From the NCBI RefSeq assembly GCF_951229915.1, contig NZ_OX579588.1, forward strand, positions 1,455,001 through 1,519,000: a stretch of DNA of 64,000 nucleotides, given 5' to 3'. The notes under the pieces are model-generated. The model worked only from the letters and a program-made list of their open reading frames with translations, was not told where the DNA came from and did no database searches. Positions 1-9,169 of this stretch are shown here, in pieces; positions within the stretch are counted from its first letter, which is position 1; each line of letters starts with the position of its first letter. The stretch is from Candidatus Ornithobacterium hominis. GTDB lineage: Bacteria > Bacteroidota > Bacteroidia > Flavobacteriales > Weeksellaceae. The position numbers and the translations under genes were made by a program.

Positions 1-1100
<1,100 letters not shown>

Positions 1101-1254
1101 TATTCCTTAATTATCTAATGTCTTAAATAATAACTATAACTGAAAAGCTATCCCCAAACTCATCAAATTGACACTTGGCTTCTTTTTGCTTATTTTGTCT
1201 TCTAATTTGTATCTTATTTCTATCTTTATGAACTCCTCTACCCTAAAAGGGCTG

Positions 1255-1286
1255 CAAATATATAAATTCTTTTTCTTTTAATCCAA
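1255..1286 (-). promoter_or_regulatory. rRNA operon promoter P2 (proximal)
   Basis: On the minus strand TATATTTG (1262 down to 1255) fits the Bacteroidota -7 element TAnnTTTG. A TTG -33 element (1286-1284) lies 21 bases upstream. It points at 16S and should start transcription near 1248. The GC-containing stretch just downstream resembles that after P1. Confidence 0.75.
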
Positions 1287-1349
1287 AAAAAAATTTATCC
1301 TTTTTTTTTATCAAACTTCCAAATAACTCTCTCACTCTCAAAAGGACGG

Positions 1350-1381
1350 CAAATATAAATACTATTTTTATTCCCCTCCAA
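1350..1381 (-). promoter_or_regulatory. rRNA operon promoter P1 (distal)
   Basis: A second TATATTTG (1357-1350, minus) with TTG at 1381-1379, again spaced by 21 bases. Its surroundings (GCAAATATA preceded by AAAAGG and CTC-rich sequence on the plus strand) repeat those of the proximal promoter, giving a tandem promoter pair 95 bases apart. Confidence 0.75.
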
Positions 1382-1587
1382 ATTTTTTACCATGTTTTTT
1401 TATAACTTTTTTTAAATAAATTGTAATTGATTGATTTACAAGTGAATGGACTTGAATTATTTTTGCGTTTTTTTGACTATCCGTATCTAATATATTGAAT
1501 GAAATTATAACTAATCTCTATTAATGATCAATTAGTGTTCGCATGGCGGACGTTTTGACTATATGATGAACGTTTTTTCTCTTCCTA

Positions 1588-1611
1588 TTTTTTTTAAGCC
1601 TTAGAAAATTT
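1588..1611. repeat. dispersed AAGCCTT palindrome, intergenic copy
   Basis: AAGCCTT core at 1596-1602 with a T-run on the left and an AGAAAATTT arm on the right. It is one of the full-arm copies of the repeat family described in the findings. Confidence 0.7.
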
Positions 1612-1682
1612 GGCTATTAGAAAATAATAAGACTTCAATCCTTGTTTTGAGTTACTTTTTTAATGTACTAAGGATGTGGATT

Positions 1683-1709
1683 AAAAAAAAGCTTGCAAAT
1701 CGCAAGCTT
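1683..1709 (-). terminator. intrinsic terminator of the FISUMP-like gene
   Basis: AAGCTTGC (1689-1696) and GCAAGCTT (1702-1709) form a perfect 8-bp stem with a 5-base loop. On the minus strand the hairpin is followed by a run of eight T. It lies about 58 bases past the stop of the gene at 1767-2834. Confidence 0.85.
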
Positions 1710-1766
1710 AGTGGCATAGTTGCTGCTAAATGGTTTTGCAACAGCTGCTCTTCTATTATACGGCTA

Positions 1767-2834
1767 CTAATCTTTTACACAACGGATAGCTTTTCCTTCT
1801 GTGATAGCATTTTGTGGTAAATTGTCGCCTATCCAACTTATTGCTGGTCTTGGTTTGGGAGCTAAATCATACTCTCCTTGCCAGTCTCCGTCATCTTGCC
1901 TGATTCTATCTCCAGCCTCCCCAGTCCAATAAGCTCCAGATTCATCATATCCTCCATCACTTTTGCGATATGGCGGAAAACCCAAGTTTATCCCCTTAAG
2001 TTTTTCAACAGAAATTTTCTTATATTCACCAAATGATTCATTTTTAACCCAAACTGAGGGTAGATCTTTTTCTTCTATAACTTTCCACCCAGCAGGGCAG
2101 GGGTTATTTACTGTTTGATTAATCCATAAATCATATGGCCCACCACTTGATGCGTCCACCCAGGTGTCGCTGCCTGTCACAAATTTTCCAGCTATGTTCC
2201 TGTACTCGCCCCACTCTATGACAATTTCAGTAGTAGTTGGTGAGTCCTTAAACTCATGCCCATCTGCTGCCCGCTGCCATTGGAATAATGAGCCATGGGT
2301 TCTCTCATCAGCATGAGCTCCTTCTCGATCTAAACTTTTCGTTAGGTTAAAGAAATCACTTTTTATATTGGCATACTCCGCTCCTAAATCGAAGTTGAGC
2401 CAAGTTTTAGAATAATTTGAAGCCTCATCTTTTATCAGCTTGGCACAATATACAAAATCATGCTTCCCGTCACCAAAGTGTTTATCAAAAACGACATTCC
2501 TTGGTGCACATTTTTTGATTTCATCGATGATTTTAGTAGCCTTTTTGGGGTACTTCTCTCGGATATAATTTATTTTCCCTTCATCTACTATTATTTCCCA
2601 TTTGAGGTCTGAAAGGCTTATGCGCTTCACCTTTTTATCTTCTTCTTCCCATATTAAAACCCAGTCGGTCTTTTCTTTCTTCTCAACGCCCTCTATGCGC
2701 AGGTCTCCTTTTTGGTCTTCTTCTTCTTTAGCACGAATGTCTAATGTCGCCTCTGGAGCATCTGTATTGATGCCCACTTGGGCCGTGGCTGCGGCTCCTG
2801 ATAATACAGCTAAAGAAAGTAACAATTTCTTCAT
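1767..2834 (-). CDS. secreted 'GINT' protein with C-terminal FISUMP-like domain
   Basis: 355 residues. A signal peptide covers about residues 1-18 (MKKLLLSLAVLSGAAATAQ), followed by VGINTDAPEATLDI, a motif common at the N-terminus of secreted or surface proteins of Flavobacteriia. The middle is charged and unrecognised. The C-terminal third carries NPCPAGWKVIEEKDLPSVW and ends GKAIRCVKD, as in the Fibrobacter succinogenes major paralogous domain, a fold found in exported Bacteroidota proteins of unknown role. A paralogous start is found in the gene at 9170-10123. Upstream lie a terminator-like hairpin and a (TG)16 tract, so expression may be variable. Location is inferred to be surface or extracellular; function unknown. 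Confidence 0.85.
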   Translation of the reverse strand: MKKLLLSLAVLSGAAATAQVGINTDAPEATLDIRAKEEEDQKGDLRIEGVEKKEKTDWVLIWEEEDKKVKRISLSDLKWEIIVDEGKINYIREKYPKKATKIIDEIKKCAPRNVVFDKHFGDGKHDFVYCAKLIKDEASNYSKTWLNFDLGAEYANIKSDFFNLTKSLDREGAHADERTHGSLFQWQRAADGHEFKDSPTTTEIVIEWGEYRNIAGKFVTGSDTWVDASSGGPYDLWINQTVNNPCPAGWKVIEEKDLPSVWVKNESFGEYKKISVEKLKGINLGFPPYRKSDGGYDESGAYWTGEAGDRIRQDDGDWQGEYDLAPKPRPAISWIGDNLPQNAITEGKAIRCVKD

Positions 2835-2896
2835 TTTCCTTTATTTTTAAGTTAATATTTTGTTATATTTATTATTTTTTCTCTATTTTTTTTAAT

Positions 2897-2930
2897 AAAA
2901 AAAAGGATATATAGCATTGCCTGCATATCC
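2897..2930 (-). terminator. terminator-like hairpin in the leader of the GINT gene
   Basis: On the minus strand GGATAT (2930-2925) pairs with ATATCC (2910-2905), extended by an inner GCA/TGC pairing, and is followed by eight T (2904-2897). It sits about 60 bases before the start codon and after the (TG)16 tract. It could end hutG transcription or act as an attenuator for the secreted-protein gene; the sequence alone does not decide. Confidence 0.6.
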
Positions 2931-3010
2931 TCCTTTTAGAAATTTTGATTAACCGCAGCCGCTTGGGACAGCGGAACTTTCTTCTACTTTTCTGAAATTT
3001 AAGTAGTTAC

Positions 3011-3047
<37 letters not shown>

Positions 3048-3212
3048 AACATTTATTTTTTAATCACCAAATTTTATTTGTTAAAATTATCAAAAAAACA
3101 TTTCCTGTTCATATTCCGCAAAAGTATTTATTACAAATGAGTTAAACAATATTCTTTATACATTTGGGGTAAATGAATTCTGTACTACGGGTTAAAATAT
3201 TATTATTTCATC

Positions 3213-3239
3213 AAAAATTTTCTAAGCCTTTAAAAAAAA
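3213..3239. repeat. dispersed AAGCCTT palindrome at the hutG 3' end
   Basis: AAGCCTT at 3224-3230 with AAAATTTTCT on the left and TAAAAAAAA on the right. It abuts the hutG stop codon. Confidence 0.7.
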
Positions 3240-4169
3240 TCACTTCCAATTTTCGATAATATAAGCAATCATATACGCTGCTAATTTCGCTGTGCAGTCA
3301 TCAATATCAAAATTGGGGTTGAGCTCCGCTACATCCGTCAGCGCTAATTTCCCCGATTTACTTACCAGTTTCAGTATTTTCTGTACTTGGAAGGGCGTTA
3401 AACCGTTCACACAAGTGGCGCTAACGCCAGGTGCGTAAGCTACGTCAAATACATCCATATCTAGAGTCAAGTAAAGCGCATCTACTTTTTCAATAAATTC
3501 CTGCAAAGTTTCTTCCCAATTTAAGTTTTGATGAATTTCTTCGGCAAAAATGTAATTCGCCTCAATTTCATCCGCTTTTTGAAACAAAATCGGTGTATTC
3601 CCATAACTCTGAATTCCTAAACAAAAATACTTAAACTTTGAATTATTTTCATCTGCCAAAGCATTCATTTCATAAAAACCTGTGCCAGAATTTGTTTGCG
3701 GCGATGGTTTCCTCAAATCAAAATGAGCATCGATATTAATGACTCCAATATTTTTCTCATGCTGAAAAAGTGCTGCGAAATTACCCAAAGCCACCTCATG
3801 CCCACCACCCAAGACGATGGGCTTCTGATTCTGCAAAATCATTTGGCTCACACTTTCTGTTTGCAATTCTCGTGCTTTTTCCAAGTCTCCATTTTCACAA
3901 AGAATATTCCCAGCATCCAAGAGATTTAACTGCTGATGATAAGGTATGCCTGATAGGAATTGTCTGATTTTCTGCGGAGCTGCGGCGGCCCCCACTCTAC
4001 CCTGGTTTCGTCGCACGCCTTCATCACAAGCAAAACCTAGGAATACAAAACTATTTTCTTCCGCTTCTTCGCTATAAGCTTTTATCACTTGATGCCACCG
4101 CCAGCCTTTCTCCCCAACTTCTTCATCAATACGCCCTTGCCACCACTCGGGGCTAAACTCTTCTTTCAT
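3240..4169 (-). CDS. hutG: formimidoylglutamase (ureohydrolase family)
   Basis: 309 residues, family length. The manganese-binding motifs of the arginase/agmatinase fold are present: VLGGGHEVALGN, INIDAHFDLRKP and LTLDMDVFD, followed by a GVSATCVNGLTP segment. The N-terminal GRIDEEVGEKGWRWHQ is the pattern I associate with flavobacterial formimidoylglutamases rather than agmatinases. The reaction would be N-formimidoyl-glutamate to glutamate plus formamide, the last step of histidine degradation, in the cytoplasm. No other hut gene is nearby, so the substrate is inferred from family. It is divergent from the thiamine pyrophosphokinase gene. Confidence 0.85.
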   Translation of the reverse strand: MKEEFSPEWWQGRIDEEVGEKGWRWHQVIKAYSEEAEENSFVFLGFACDEGVRRNQGRVGAAAAPQKIRQFLSGIPYHQQLNLLDAGNILCENGDLEKARELQTESVSQMILQNQKPIVLGGGHEVALGNFAALFQHEKNIGVINIDAHFDLRKPSPQTNSGTGFYEMNALADENNSKFKYFCLGIQSYGNTPILFQKADEIEANYIFAEEIHQNLNWEETLQEFIEKVDALYLTLDMDVFDVAYAPGVSATCVNGLTPFQVQKILKLVSKSGKLALTDVAELNPNFDIDDCTAKLAAYMIAYIIENWK

Positions 4170-4191
4170 TTCTCTTAATTTTATTTTGTTT

Positions 4192-4216
4192 AAAATTTTC
4201 TAAGGCTTAAAAAAAA
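4192..4216. repeat. dispersed AAGGCTT palindrome between hutG and TPK
   Basis: AAAATTTTC, then AAGGCTT at 4202-4208, then a run of A. It sits in the short divergent gap between the two genes. Confidence 0.7.
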
Positions 4217-4266
4217 TTCTAAAATTTTCTCAATTTTACTTATCTTTTAATTTAAAGCTACAATGT

Positions 4267-4974
4267 ATGAAAATTTACACCAAAAAAGGTGACACTGGCG
4301 AAACTTCTTTGTATGGCGGGGAAAAAATTTCTAAAGCCTTAAAAAATTCTATGAAAAAAGCACTCTTAATCATCAATGGTGAACCACCCAAAGAAAAAAT
4401 TGACATCTCTAAATTCAATGGTATTTTTTGTACGGACGGTGCCTATGCCAAAGCTCTAGAAATAGGGATTCAACCAGAAATCATAGTTGGTGACCTTGAT
4501 AGTATTTGCCTAGAAAACTTGGATTCTACCATAGAAGTTTTGCGCCGTTCCAATCAAGACTTCACCGACTTCTATAAATCTTTGGTTGAAATTGAAAAGC
4601 GTGGATTTCAGTCGGTAGATGTGTATGGTGCTACAGGTTTAGAGCACGACCATTTTCTCGGTAATTTATCTACGGCACTGAAGTTTAAAGATAAAATTAG
4701 AATCAGTTTTCATGATGACTTTTCAGTTTTCTTTTTTGCAAAAAGTCCAGTCATTTTACGTGATACAAAAAACAGAGTCATTTCTCTGTACCCCTTTCCT
4801 TTTGCTAAAAACGTAATTTCAGAAGGTTTGTTTTATCCTTTGGATAAAGTTGATCTTCAGCTCAATGGGTTCATCAGCACACGAAACCACAGCTTGGAAG
4901 AAGAAGTGAAAATTCAGTATGACGAAGGTGAAATGCTAGTTTTTGTTTCCAAATATCATCGGGATTTTTCTTAA
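4267..4974 (+). CDS. thiamine pyrophosphokinase with a fused remnant of cobalamin adenosyltransferase
   Basis: 235 residues in one frame. Residues from about 29 on (MKKALLIINGEPPK) are a thiamine pyrophosphokinase, with CTDGAYAKALEIGIQPEIIVGDLDS and NQDFTDFYKSL, which pyrophosphorylates thiamine from ATP. Residues 1-23 (MKIYTKKGDTGETSLYGGEK) are instead the start of a PduO-type ATP:cob(I)alamin adenosyltransferase, whose remaining body is absent. The join is the dispersed AAGCCTT motif at 4334-4340, read as ISKALKNS. The simplest reading is an old deletion that removed the adenosyltransferase and left its first codons in frame. Translation of the kinase could start at ATG 4351. The gene is convergent with accD. 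Confidence 0.85.
   Translation: MKIYTKKGDTGETSLYGGEKISKALKNSMKKALLIINGEPPKEKIDISKFNGIFCTDGAYAKALEIGIQPEIIVGDLDSICLENLDSTIEVLRRSNQDFTDFYKSLVEIEKRGFQSVDVYGATGLEHDHFLGNLSTALKFKDKIRISFHDDFSVFFFAKSPVILRDTKNRVISLYPFPFAKNVISEGLFYPLDKVDLQLNGFISTRNHSLEEEVKIQYDEGEMLVFVSKYHRDFS
4327..4350. repeat. dispersed AAGCCTT palindrome at the fusion joint
   Basis: AAATTTCTA, then AAGCCTT (4334-4340), then AAAAAATTCT, placed exactly between adenosyltransferase-like and thiamine-kinase codons. Confidence 0.7.
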
Positions 4975-5043
4975 AATTTTCTAGCCTTATAAAAATTATT
5001 AGCTGTTGTGATGATTATTTAAGCAAGCAATTATAAAAAAAAT

Positions 5044-5088
5044 TAAGCCTTAGGAAATTTTTCAATAAAAAATTCCCTAAGGTTTTTA
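5044..5088. terminator. bidirectional terminator between TPK and accD
   Basis: CCTTAGG plus an A/T arm (5048-5062) pairs with its near-perfect complement at 5067-5082; one mismatch, 4-base loop. T-rich sequence flanks it on both strands, suiting the two convergent genes. The left arm contains an AAGCCTT core. Confidence 0.8.
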
Positions 5089-5115
5089 AAAAATTTTGAA
5101 ATTTAAACTCATCTG

Positions 5116-5958
5116 CTATTCCATCAGTAAATCAATAAGTTGGCTCAGTCTCATTTTCAGACTCGAGCGGTGAACAATCACATCTATAAAGCCTTTCTCT
5201 AGCAAAAATTCTGAAGTTTGGAAACCTTCGGGTAAATCTTGGCCTATTGTTTCGCGTATTACACGTGGTCCTGCAAAGCCAATCAAAGCACCAGGTTCTG
5301 CCAAGGTGATGTCGCCCATCATACCAAAGGAGGCCGTGATGCCACCAAATGTAGGGTCGGTGAGTAGCGTGATGTACGGTAACTTCTTGTTTGCTAGCTG
5401 AATGAGCTTCGCCTCTACCTTTGCCATTTGCATTAGTGAGTGAGCTGCTTCCATCATTCTTGCTCCACCCGATTTACAAATCAAAATGTAAGGCAAATTA
5501 TTTTTAATGGAATAGTCTATCGCCCGAACGATTTTCTCACCCATTGCAGAGCCCAAGGAACCACCAATAAAGTTAAAATCCATTGCACTCACTACGACTT
5601 TTTTCCCTTCTAAATTTCCCGTTGCGGTGCGAATGGAATCCTTCAGGCCAGTTTTTTTCTTCGTTTCTTTGATTCTGTCGGTATATTTTTTAGAATCTTC
5701 CCAATTTAGCGGGTCTTTACTTTCAATATTTTTATGTAATTCTTCATATTTTTTGTCGTCAAAAAGAATTTCAAAATATTGCTGCGAACCGATCCTTACA
5801 TGAAAATCATCTTCGGGACTTACATAATTATTACGCTCAAGCTCCTCTGTTTCAATTATTTTACCTGTAGGTGTTTTGTACCACAAGCCTTTGGGCGTAT
5901 CTTTCTTTTCTTCTGTAGAAGTTTGAATATTTTTTTTCTTTCTTCTAAACCAAGCCAT
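5116..5958 (-). CDS. accD: acetyl-CoA carboxylase carboxyltransferase subunit beta, zinc-ribbon cysteines absent
   Basis: 280 residues. It transfers the carboxyl group from biotin carboxyl carrier protein to acetyl-CoA, giving malonyl-CoA for fatty acid synthesis, together with AccA (not in the window). The crotonase-like core is clear: GGSLGSAMGEKIVRAID, KSGGARMMEAAHSLMQMAK, TDPTFGGITASFGMMGD and the ALIGFAGPRVI loop. The N-terminal segment aligns with the usual Zn ribbon (KGLWYKTPTGK at about 23-33, YVSPEDDFHVRIG at about 45-57), but all four cysteines are replaced by T, G, S and D. I recall this as a trait of flavobacterial AccD rather than damage. Divergent from hemB. Confidence 0.95.
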   Translation of the reverse strand: MAWFRRKKKNIQTSTEEKKDTPKGLWYKTPTGKIIETEELERNNYVSPEDDFHVRIGSQQYFEILFDDKKYEELHKNIESKDPLNWEDSKKYTDRIKETKKKTGLKDSIRTATGNLEGKKVVVSAMDFNFIGGSLGSAMGEKIVRAIDYSIKNNLPYILICKSGGARMMEAAHSLMQMAKVEAKLIQLANKKLPYITLLTDPTFGGITASFGMMGDITLAEPGALIGFAGPRVIRETIGQDLPEGFQTSEFLLEKGFIDVIVHRSSLKMRLSQLIDLLME

Positions 5959-6042
5959 ACAATCAATTTTATTCTAAAAGATAAATGTATAAAATATTAT
6001 TAATTCTAACGGAAGATTTCTGATAAAGCTAAAGCATTTTTG

Positions 6043-6050
6043 TAAATTTG
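6043..6050 (+). promoter_or_regulatory. hemB promoter, -7 element
   Basis: TAAATTTG fits TAnnTTTG and lies 21 bases before the hemB ATG. A weak TTC at 6018-6020 is the only -33 candidate, 22 bases upstream. The leader would be very short. Confidence 0.55.
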
Positions 6051-6071
6051 GTTCAACTAAAATTTAAAATT

Positions 6072-7046
6072 ATGTATCCTTTTCAGCGAAATAGAAGATT
6101 GAGAACTAATGAAAGTATCCGCTCTCTGGTGAGAGAAAATCATGTATCAGCCGATGATTTGATGATGCCACTTTTTATCATGGAAGGTGAAAATACGCAA
6201 GAAGAAATCAGCAGTATGCCAGATTATTTTAGGTTCAGCCTAGATTTACTGATGGATGAAATTGAAAAAGCAACAAAATTGGGCATCAAAGCCGTGAATA
6301 TTTATTGCAAAGTTGATGCGGATAAAAAAGATAATGAAGGTACCGAGGCTCTGAATCCCAATGGGTTGATGCAGCGTTCGATTCGTAAAATTAAAGAAAA
6401 TTTCCCTGACGTGTTGGTCTTCACCGATGTGGCTCTAGACCCTTATTCTTCTTTCGGGCACGATGGCGTGGTGGAAGATGGAAAAATTTTGAATGACAAA
6501 ACCAACGAAATTTTAGCACAAATGGCACTGAGCCATGCCGAGGCAGGAGCTGACTTCATTGCTCCGTCTGATATGATGGATGGGCGAATTTTGGCGATTC
6601 GTGAAACTTTAGAAAACAATGGCTTTAGCGATGTAGGCATCATGAGTTATACGGCTAAATATGCTAGCTCTTTCTACGGTCCGTTCAGAAATGCACTGGA
6701 TTCTGCTCCTGGTTTTGGCGACAAAAAAACTTACCAAATGGATTTTGCTAACGCTGATGAAGCGCTGCACGAGGCAGAGAACGACATCTTAGAGGGTGCT
6801 GATATTTTGATGGTAAAACCAGGCTTGGCTTATCTCGACGTGATTTATCGTCTAAAAGAATACAGCAAATTACCCATTGCCGTTTACCAAGTGAGTGGAG
6901 AGTACGCAATGCTAAAAAGCGCTGCTGCCAACGGTTTTTTGGATTTTGAGAAATGTCTTTTGGAGCAAATGTTTGCTTTCAAAAGAGCTGGCGCTTCCGT
7001 TATCAATACTTACTTTGCAAAGGAAGTCGCCGCTTTAGTCCAATAA
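6072..7046 (+). CDS. hemB: delta-aminolevulinic acid dehydratase (porphobilinogen synthase)
   Basis: About 324 residues from ATG 6072 (MYPFQRNRRLR); an in-frame TTG at 6048 falls inside the promoter and is rejected. It condenses two 5-aminolevulinate molecules to porphobilinogen in haem synthesis. The active-site lysines sit in SYTAKYASSFYGPFR and DILMVKPGLAYLDVI, with ADFIAPSDMMDGRI and YQVSGEYAML also present. Where zinc enzymes have a triple-cysteine loop, this protein has DVALDPYSSFGHDG, the aspartate type, so it should use Mg or K rather than catalytic Zn. Its last 12 bases overlap the end of the convergent glycosyltransferase gene. Confidence 0.95.
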   Translation: MYPFQRNRRLRTNESIRSLVRENHVSADDLMMPLFIMEGENTQEEISSMPDYFRFSLDLLMDEIEKATKLGIKAVNIYCKVDADKKDNEGTEALNPNGLMQRSIRKIKENFPDVLVFTDVALDPYSSFGHDGVVEDGKILNDKTNEILAQMALSHAEAGADFIAPSDMMDGRILAIRETLENNGFSDVGIMSYTAKYASSFYGPFRNALDSAPGFGDKKTYQMDFANADEALHEAENDILEGADILMVKPGLAYLDVIYRLKEYSKLPIAVYQVSGEYAMLKSAAANGFLDFEKCLLEQMFAFKRAGASVINTYFAKEVAALVQ

Positions 7047-8087
7047 ATCATGAATGATTTGATTTAAACTTTTTTTTCTTAATGAAACAGGGAAATGCGT
7101 CAGAATTCGGTTTCGGGCACATTTTCCTATTTCATTATTTTCTAAGGCTTTTAAAATTTTCTCGCTCGCTTCTTCCAAATTGGGTGAATTTAAAATATAG
7201 CCGCAATCGCCAATGGCTCTAGGAATTCCATTCACCGCAGAACCCACTGGCACACACTCGCTCATCATTGCCTCGCAGAGCACATTGGGCAAACCTTCGC
7301 TTAGCGAAAACTGAGCATAAACTTTAGTTTCTGCATACAATTCTTTTAATTCTTCTTTCTCTAAATGAGGTAAAATTTGAAGATTTTTTAAGGCTTTAAA
7401 TTTTTCTGGAATTAAATTTTCTTGCTGTACGCCGGCAACTATAAATTTGATTTGAGGGTGCCTCTCAGCCAATTTCAAGAAAAAGTCAATACCTTTTAGC
7501 CAATAAACTTTTTTACCCGAAATCTGCCCGACTGTGAGCACTTGATTCTTTTTCTCTTTAGCATACCAATCGCCTGCAGCATAGCCTGTAGGAATCACAG
7601 TCATAGGTGTTTTTAGCTCAGGCATAAAATTTAAAATCCCAGTGGTAGCATCTCCCCCAGCATAGCGGTTTTCGCTTTTTACCATGCTCTCATCTACTGG
7701 AAGAATGTGATCAACATTTTGGTAAACCCAGCGGGCTAAGCGTGTTCTTAGATTTTTTTTATAAAATAAACCAAACTCAACCGAAGGGATGCATACCGCG
7801 TCGTATCCACCGACTACAACTAATACTTTTTTTCGGAAGATTTTGGCTAGCAAACATGCCCAAAAAGCATGATAATCATTAAACCACACGTAGACTAAGT
7901 CTCTGGACGGGATGTTTTTTATAAGTTCTAAAATTCCCTTAAATTGGTAATAAAAAAATGTTAATGTAGATTTTTTCAAGAAAAATTGTTGTTGCTTTAC
8001 TTCGCAAAATTCTTGGAGAATGGCGACATCATTTTTCACGAAAGTTGTTTTTTGAGGATAAACCATCAATATTTTATAAGGAATCAT
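7035..8087 (-). CDS. glycosyltransferase family 4 protein
   Basis: 350 residues, GT-B fold. The N-terminus MIPYKILMVYPQKTTFVKNDV is a typical GT4 acceptor-domain start. The C-terminal nucleotide-sugar domain has VGQISGKKVYWLKGIDFFLKLAE and the conserved EGLPNVLCEAMMSECVPVGS loop with the EX7E-type pattern. A retaining transferase for a surface polysaccharide or lipid-linked glycan is likely, but donor and acceptor cannot be told. It is not in a polysaccharide cluster: it overlaps hemB tail-to-tail by 12 bases and starts only 2 bases from the divergent exported protein. Confidence 0.88.
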   Translation of the reverse strand: MIPYKILMVYPQKTTFVKNDVAILQEFCEVKQQQFFLKKSTLTFFYYQFKGILELIKNIPSRDLVYVWFNDYHAFWACLLAKIFRKKVLVVVGGYDAVCIPSVEFGLFYKKNLRTRLARWVYQNVDHILPVDESMVKSENRYAGGDATTGILNFMPELKTPMTVIPTGYAAGDWYAKEKKNQVLTVGQISGKKVYWLKGIDFFLKLAERHPQIKFIVAGVQQENLIPEKFKALKNLQILPHLEKEELKELYAETKVYAQFSLSEGLPNVLCEAMMSECVPVGSAVNGIPRAIGDCGYILNSPNLEEASEKILKALENNEIGKCARNRILTHFPVSLRKKSLNQIIHDLLD

Positions 8088-8089
8088 GT

Positions 8090-8968
8090 ATGCAAGATAA
8101 AACTATTGTTTCTAAAAAAGCTTCTATTGACTTAAAATATTTTTTAAGCCTTCTTTTTTTTATCTCATTTTTTGGTTTTTCTAACGCTCAAATTAAAAAA
8201 ATAAAGGGTAGCATCGTTTTAACTGAAAAAATTAGAGATTTCAATGGTATTTATATTCAAAATCTACGAACAAAAAATTATACACTCCCTGATATTGTTG
8301 GCGGTTTTGAAATAGAGGCTATGCTTGGCGATTCATTGCGTTTTAGTGGTGAGTTTTTGAGCGAAAAACATTTAGAAATCACACCTCAGATTTTCTCTAA
8401 AGAGAAAGTAGTTGTACTGATGGAAAATGAAATCATTCAATTAGATGAAATCGTAGCAAACCCGCCACTCACAGGGAATTTAAAGACCGACTTGGCCAGT
8501 GTTGCTTATCTTGATACGATTAGTGCTCTCTACAGCCGATTGGGATTGGACATTAAAAGCAAAGAGATTCAACGCCGAGAAAAAATGGGAGATCTGTTTC
8601 CGAATTTATTTGGGATTCCTCTCCCTACAAAATTAAATATAGGAACTTTATATAAATTAATTTCGGGCTATTACAAAAAAGAAGAAAGACTCTATAAATA
8701 TAACCAATTAGATGAAACGACAAAAAAGATTTTAGCCATAGTCCCCAAAGATTTTTTTTCTAAGGCTTTAGAAATTCCAGAAGAAAAGGTATTCAACTTT
8801 GTTTTCTTTGCTGTCCAAACTGATAAACTACAATTTCAAAATTTATTGAAAAACAATAATTCGTTTGACATCAAAGAACTGCTAGAAAAAAAATCAAAAA
8901 TTTACCTAAACCGACTCCAGTCTAACGAAGTGGATTCAAAAAATGATAACCTAAAGAAACCTCACTGA
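8090..8968 (+). CDS. exported protein with carboxypeptidase-regulatory-like N-terminal domain, function unknown
   Basis: 292 residues from ATG 8090 (MQDKTIVSKKASIDLKYF). The upstream TTG at 8045 would run through the divergent glycosyltransferase start and is not favoured. A hydrophobic segment (FLSLLFFISFFGFSNAQ) is a signal peptide ending at AQ. Residues of about 35-100 resemble the beta-sandwich CarboxypepD_reg-like domain often seen at the start of Bacteroidota outer-membrane proteins. The rest is helical and lysine-rich with no recognised domain. The AAGCCTT motif encodes part of the signal peptide (8146) and an SKALE stretch (8762). Confidence 0.7.
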   Translation: MQDKTIVSKKASIDLKYFLSLLFFISFFGFSNAQIKKIKGSIVLTEKIRDFNGIYIQNLRTKNYTLPDIVGGFEIEAMLGDSLRFSGEFLSEKHLEITPQIFSKEKVVVLMENEIIQLDEIVANPPLTGNLKTDLASVAYLDTISALYSRLGLDIKSKEIQRREKMGDLFPNLFGIPLPTKLNIGTLYKLISGYYKKEERLYKYNQLDETTKKILAIVPKDFFSKALEIPEEKVFNFVFFAVQTDKLQFQNLLKNNNSFDIKELLEKKSKIYLNRLQSNEVDSKNDNLKKPH

Positions 8969-9169
8969 CAGCGACTAATATTTTGTTTCTCATTGAACTC
9001 ATTATGTGTTTTGATTTAGCTAGAATAAAAATGATGCAAATGGATGAGATTTAACCACTCTTGAGGCTAACTTAACTGATAATATAATAATTACACAGCT
9101 TTCTAAGCTCCAAGGCCAACTTTTTATGGATACTTCTCCACCTTTTACCTTTTTATCTGAATTATCTTT

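Larger units (their letters stand above)
1101..1766. other. rRNA leader and AT-rich intergenic region
   Basis: No gene is supported here. From right to left on the minus strand it holds the tail and terminator of the neighbouring secreted-protein gene, one copy of the dispersed AAGCCTT palindrome at about 1588-1611, the two tandem rRNA promoters (1350-1381 and 1255-1286) and a transcribed leader of about 150 bases before 16S. The rest is A/T-rich and I see no other conserved element. Confidence 0.7.

Noticed and set aside
6048..6071. Upstream TTG start for hemB
   Set aside because: It overlaps the -7 promoter element; ATG 6072 gives the family N-terminus.
8045..8089. Upstream TTG start for the exported protein
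   Set aside because: It would run into the divergent glycosyltransferase coding region and place 15 odd residues before the signal peptide.
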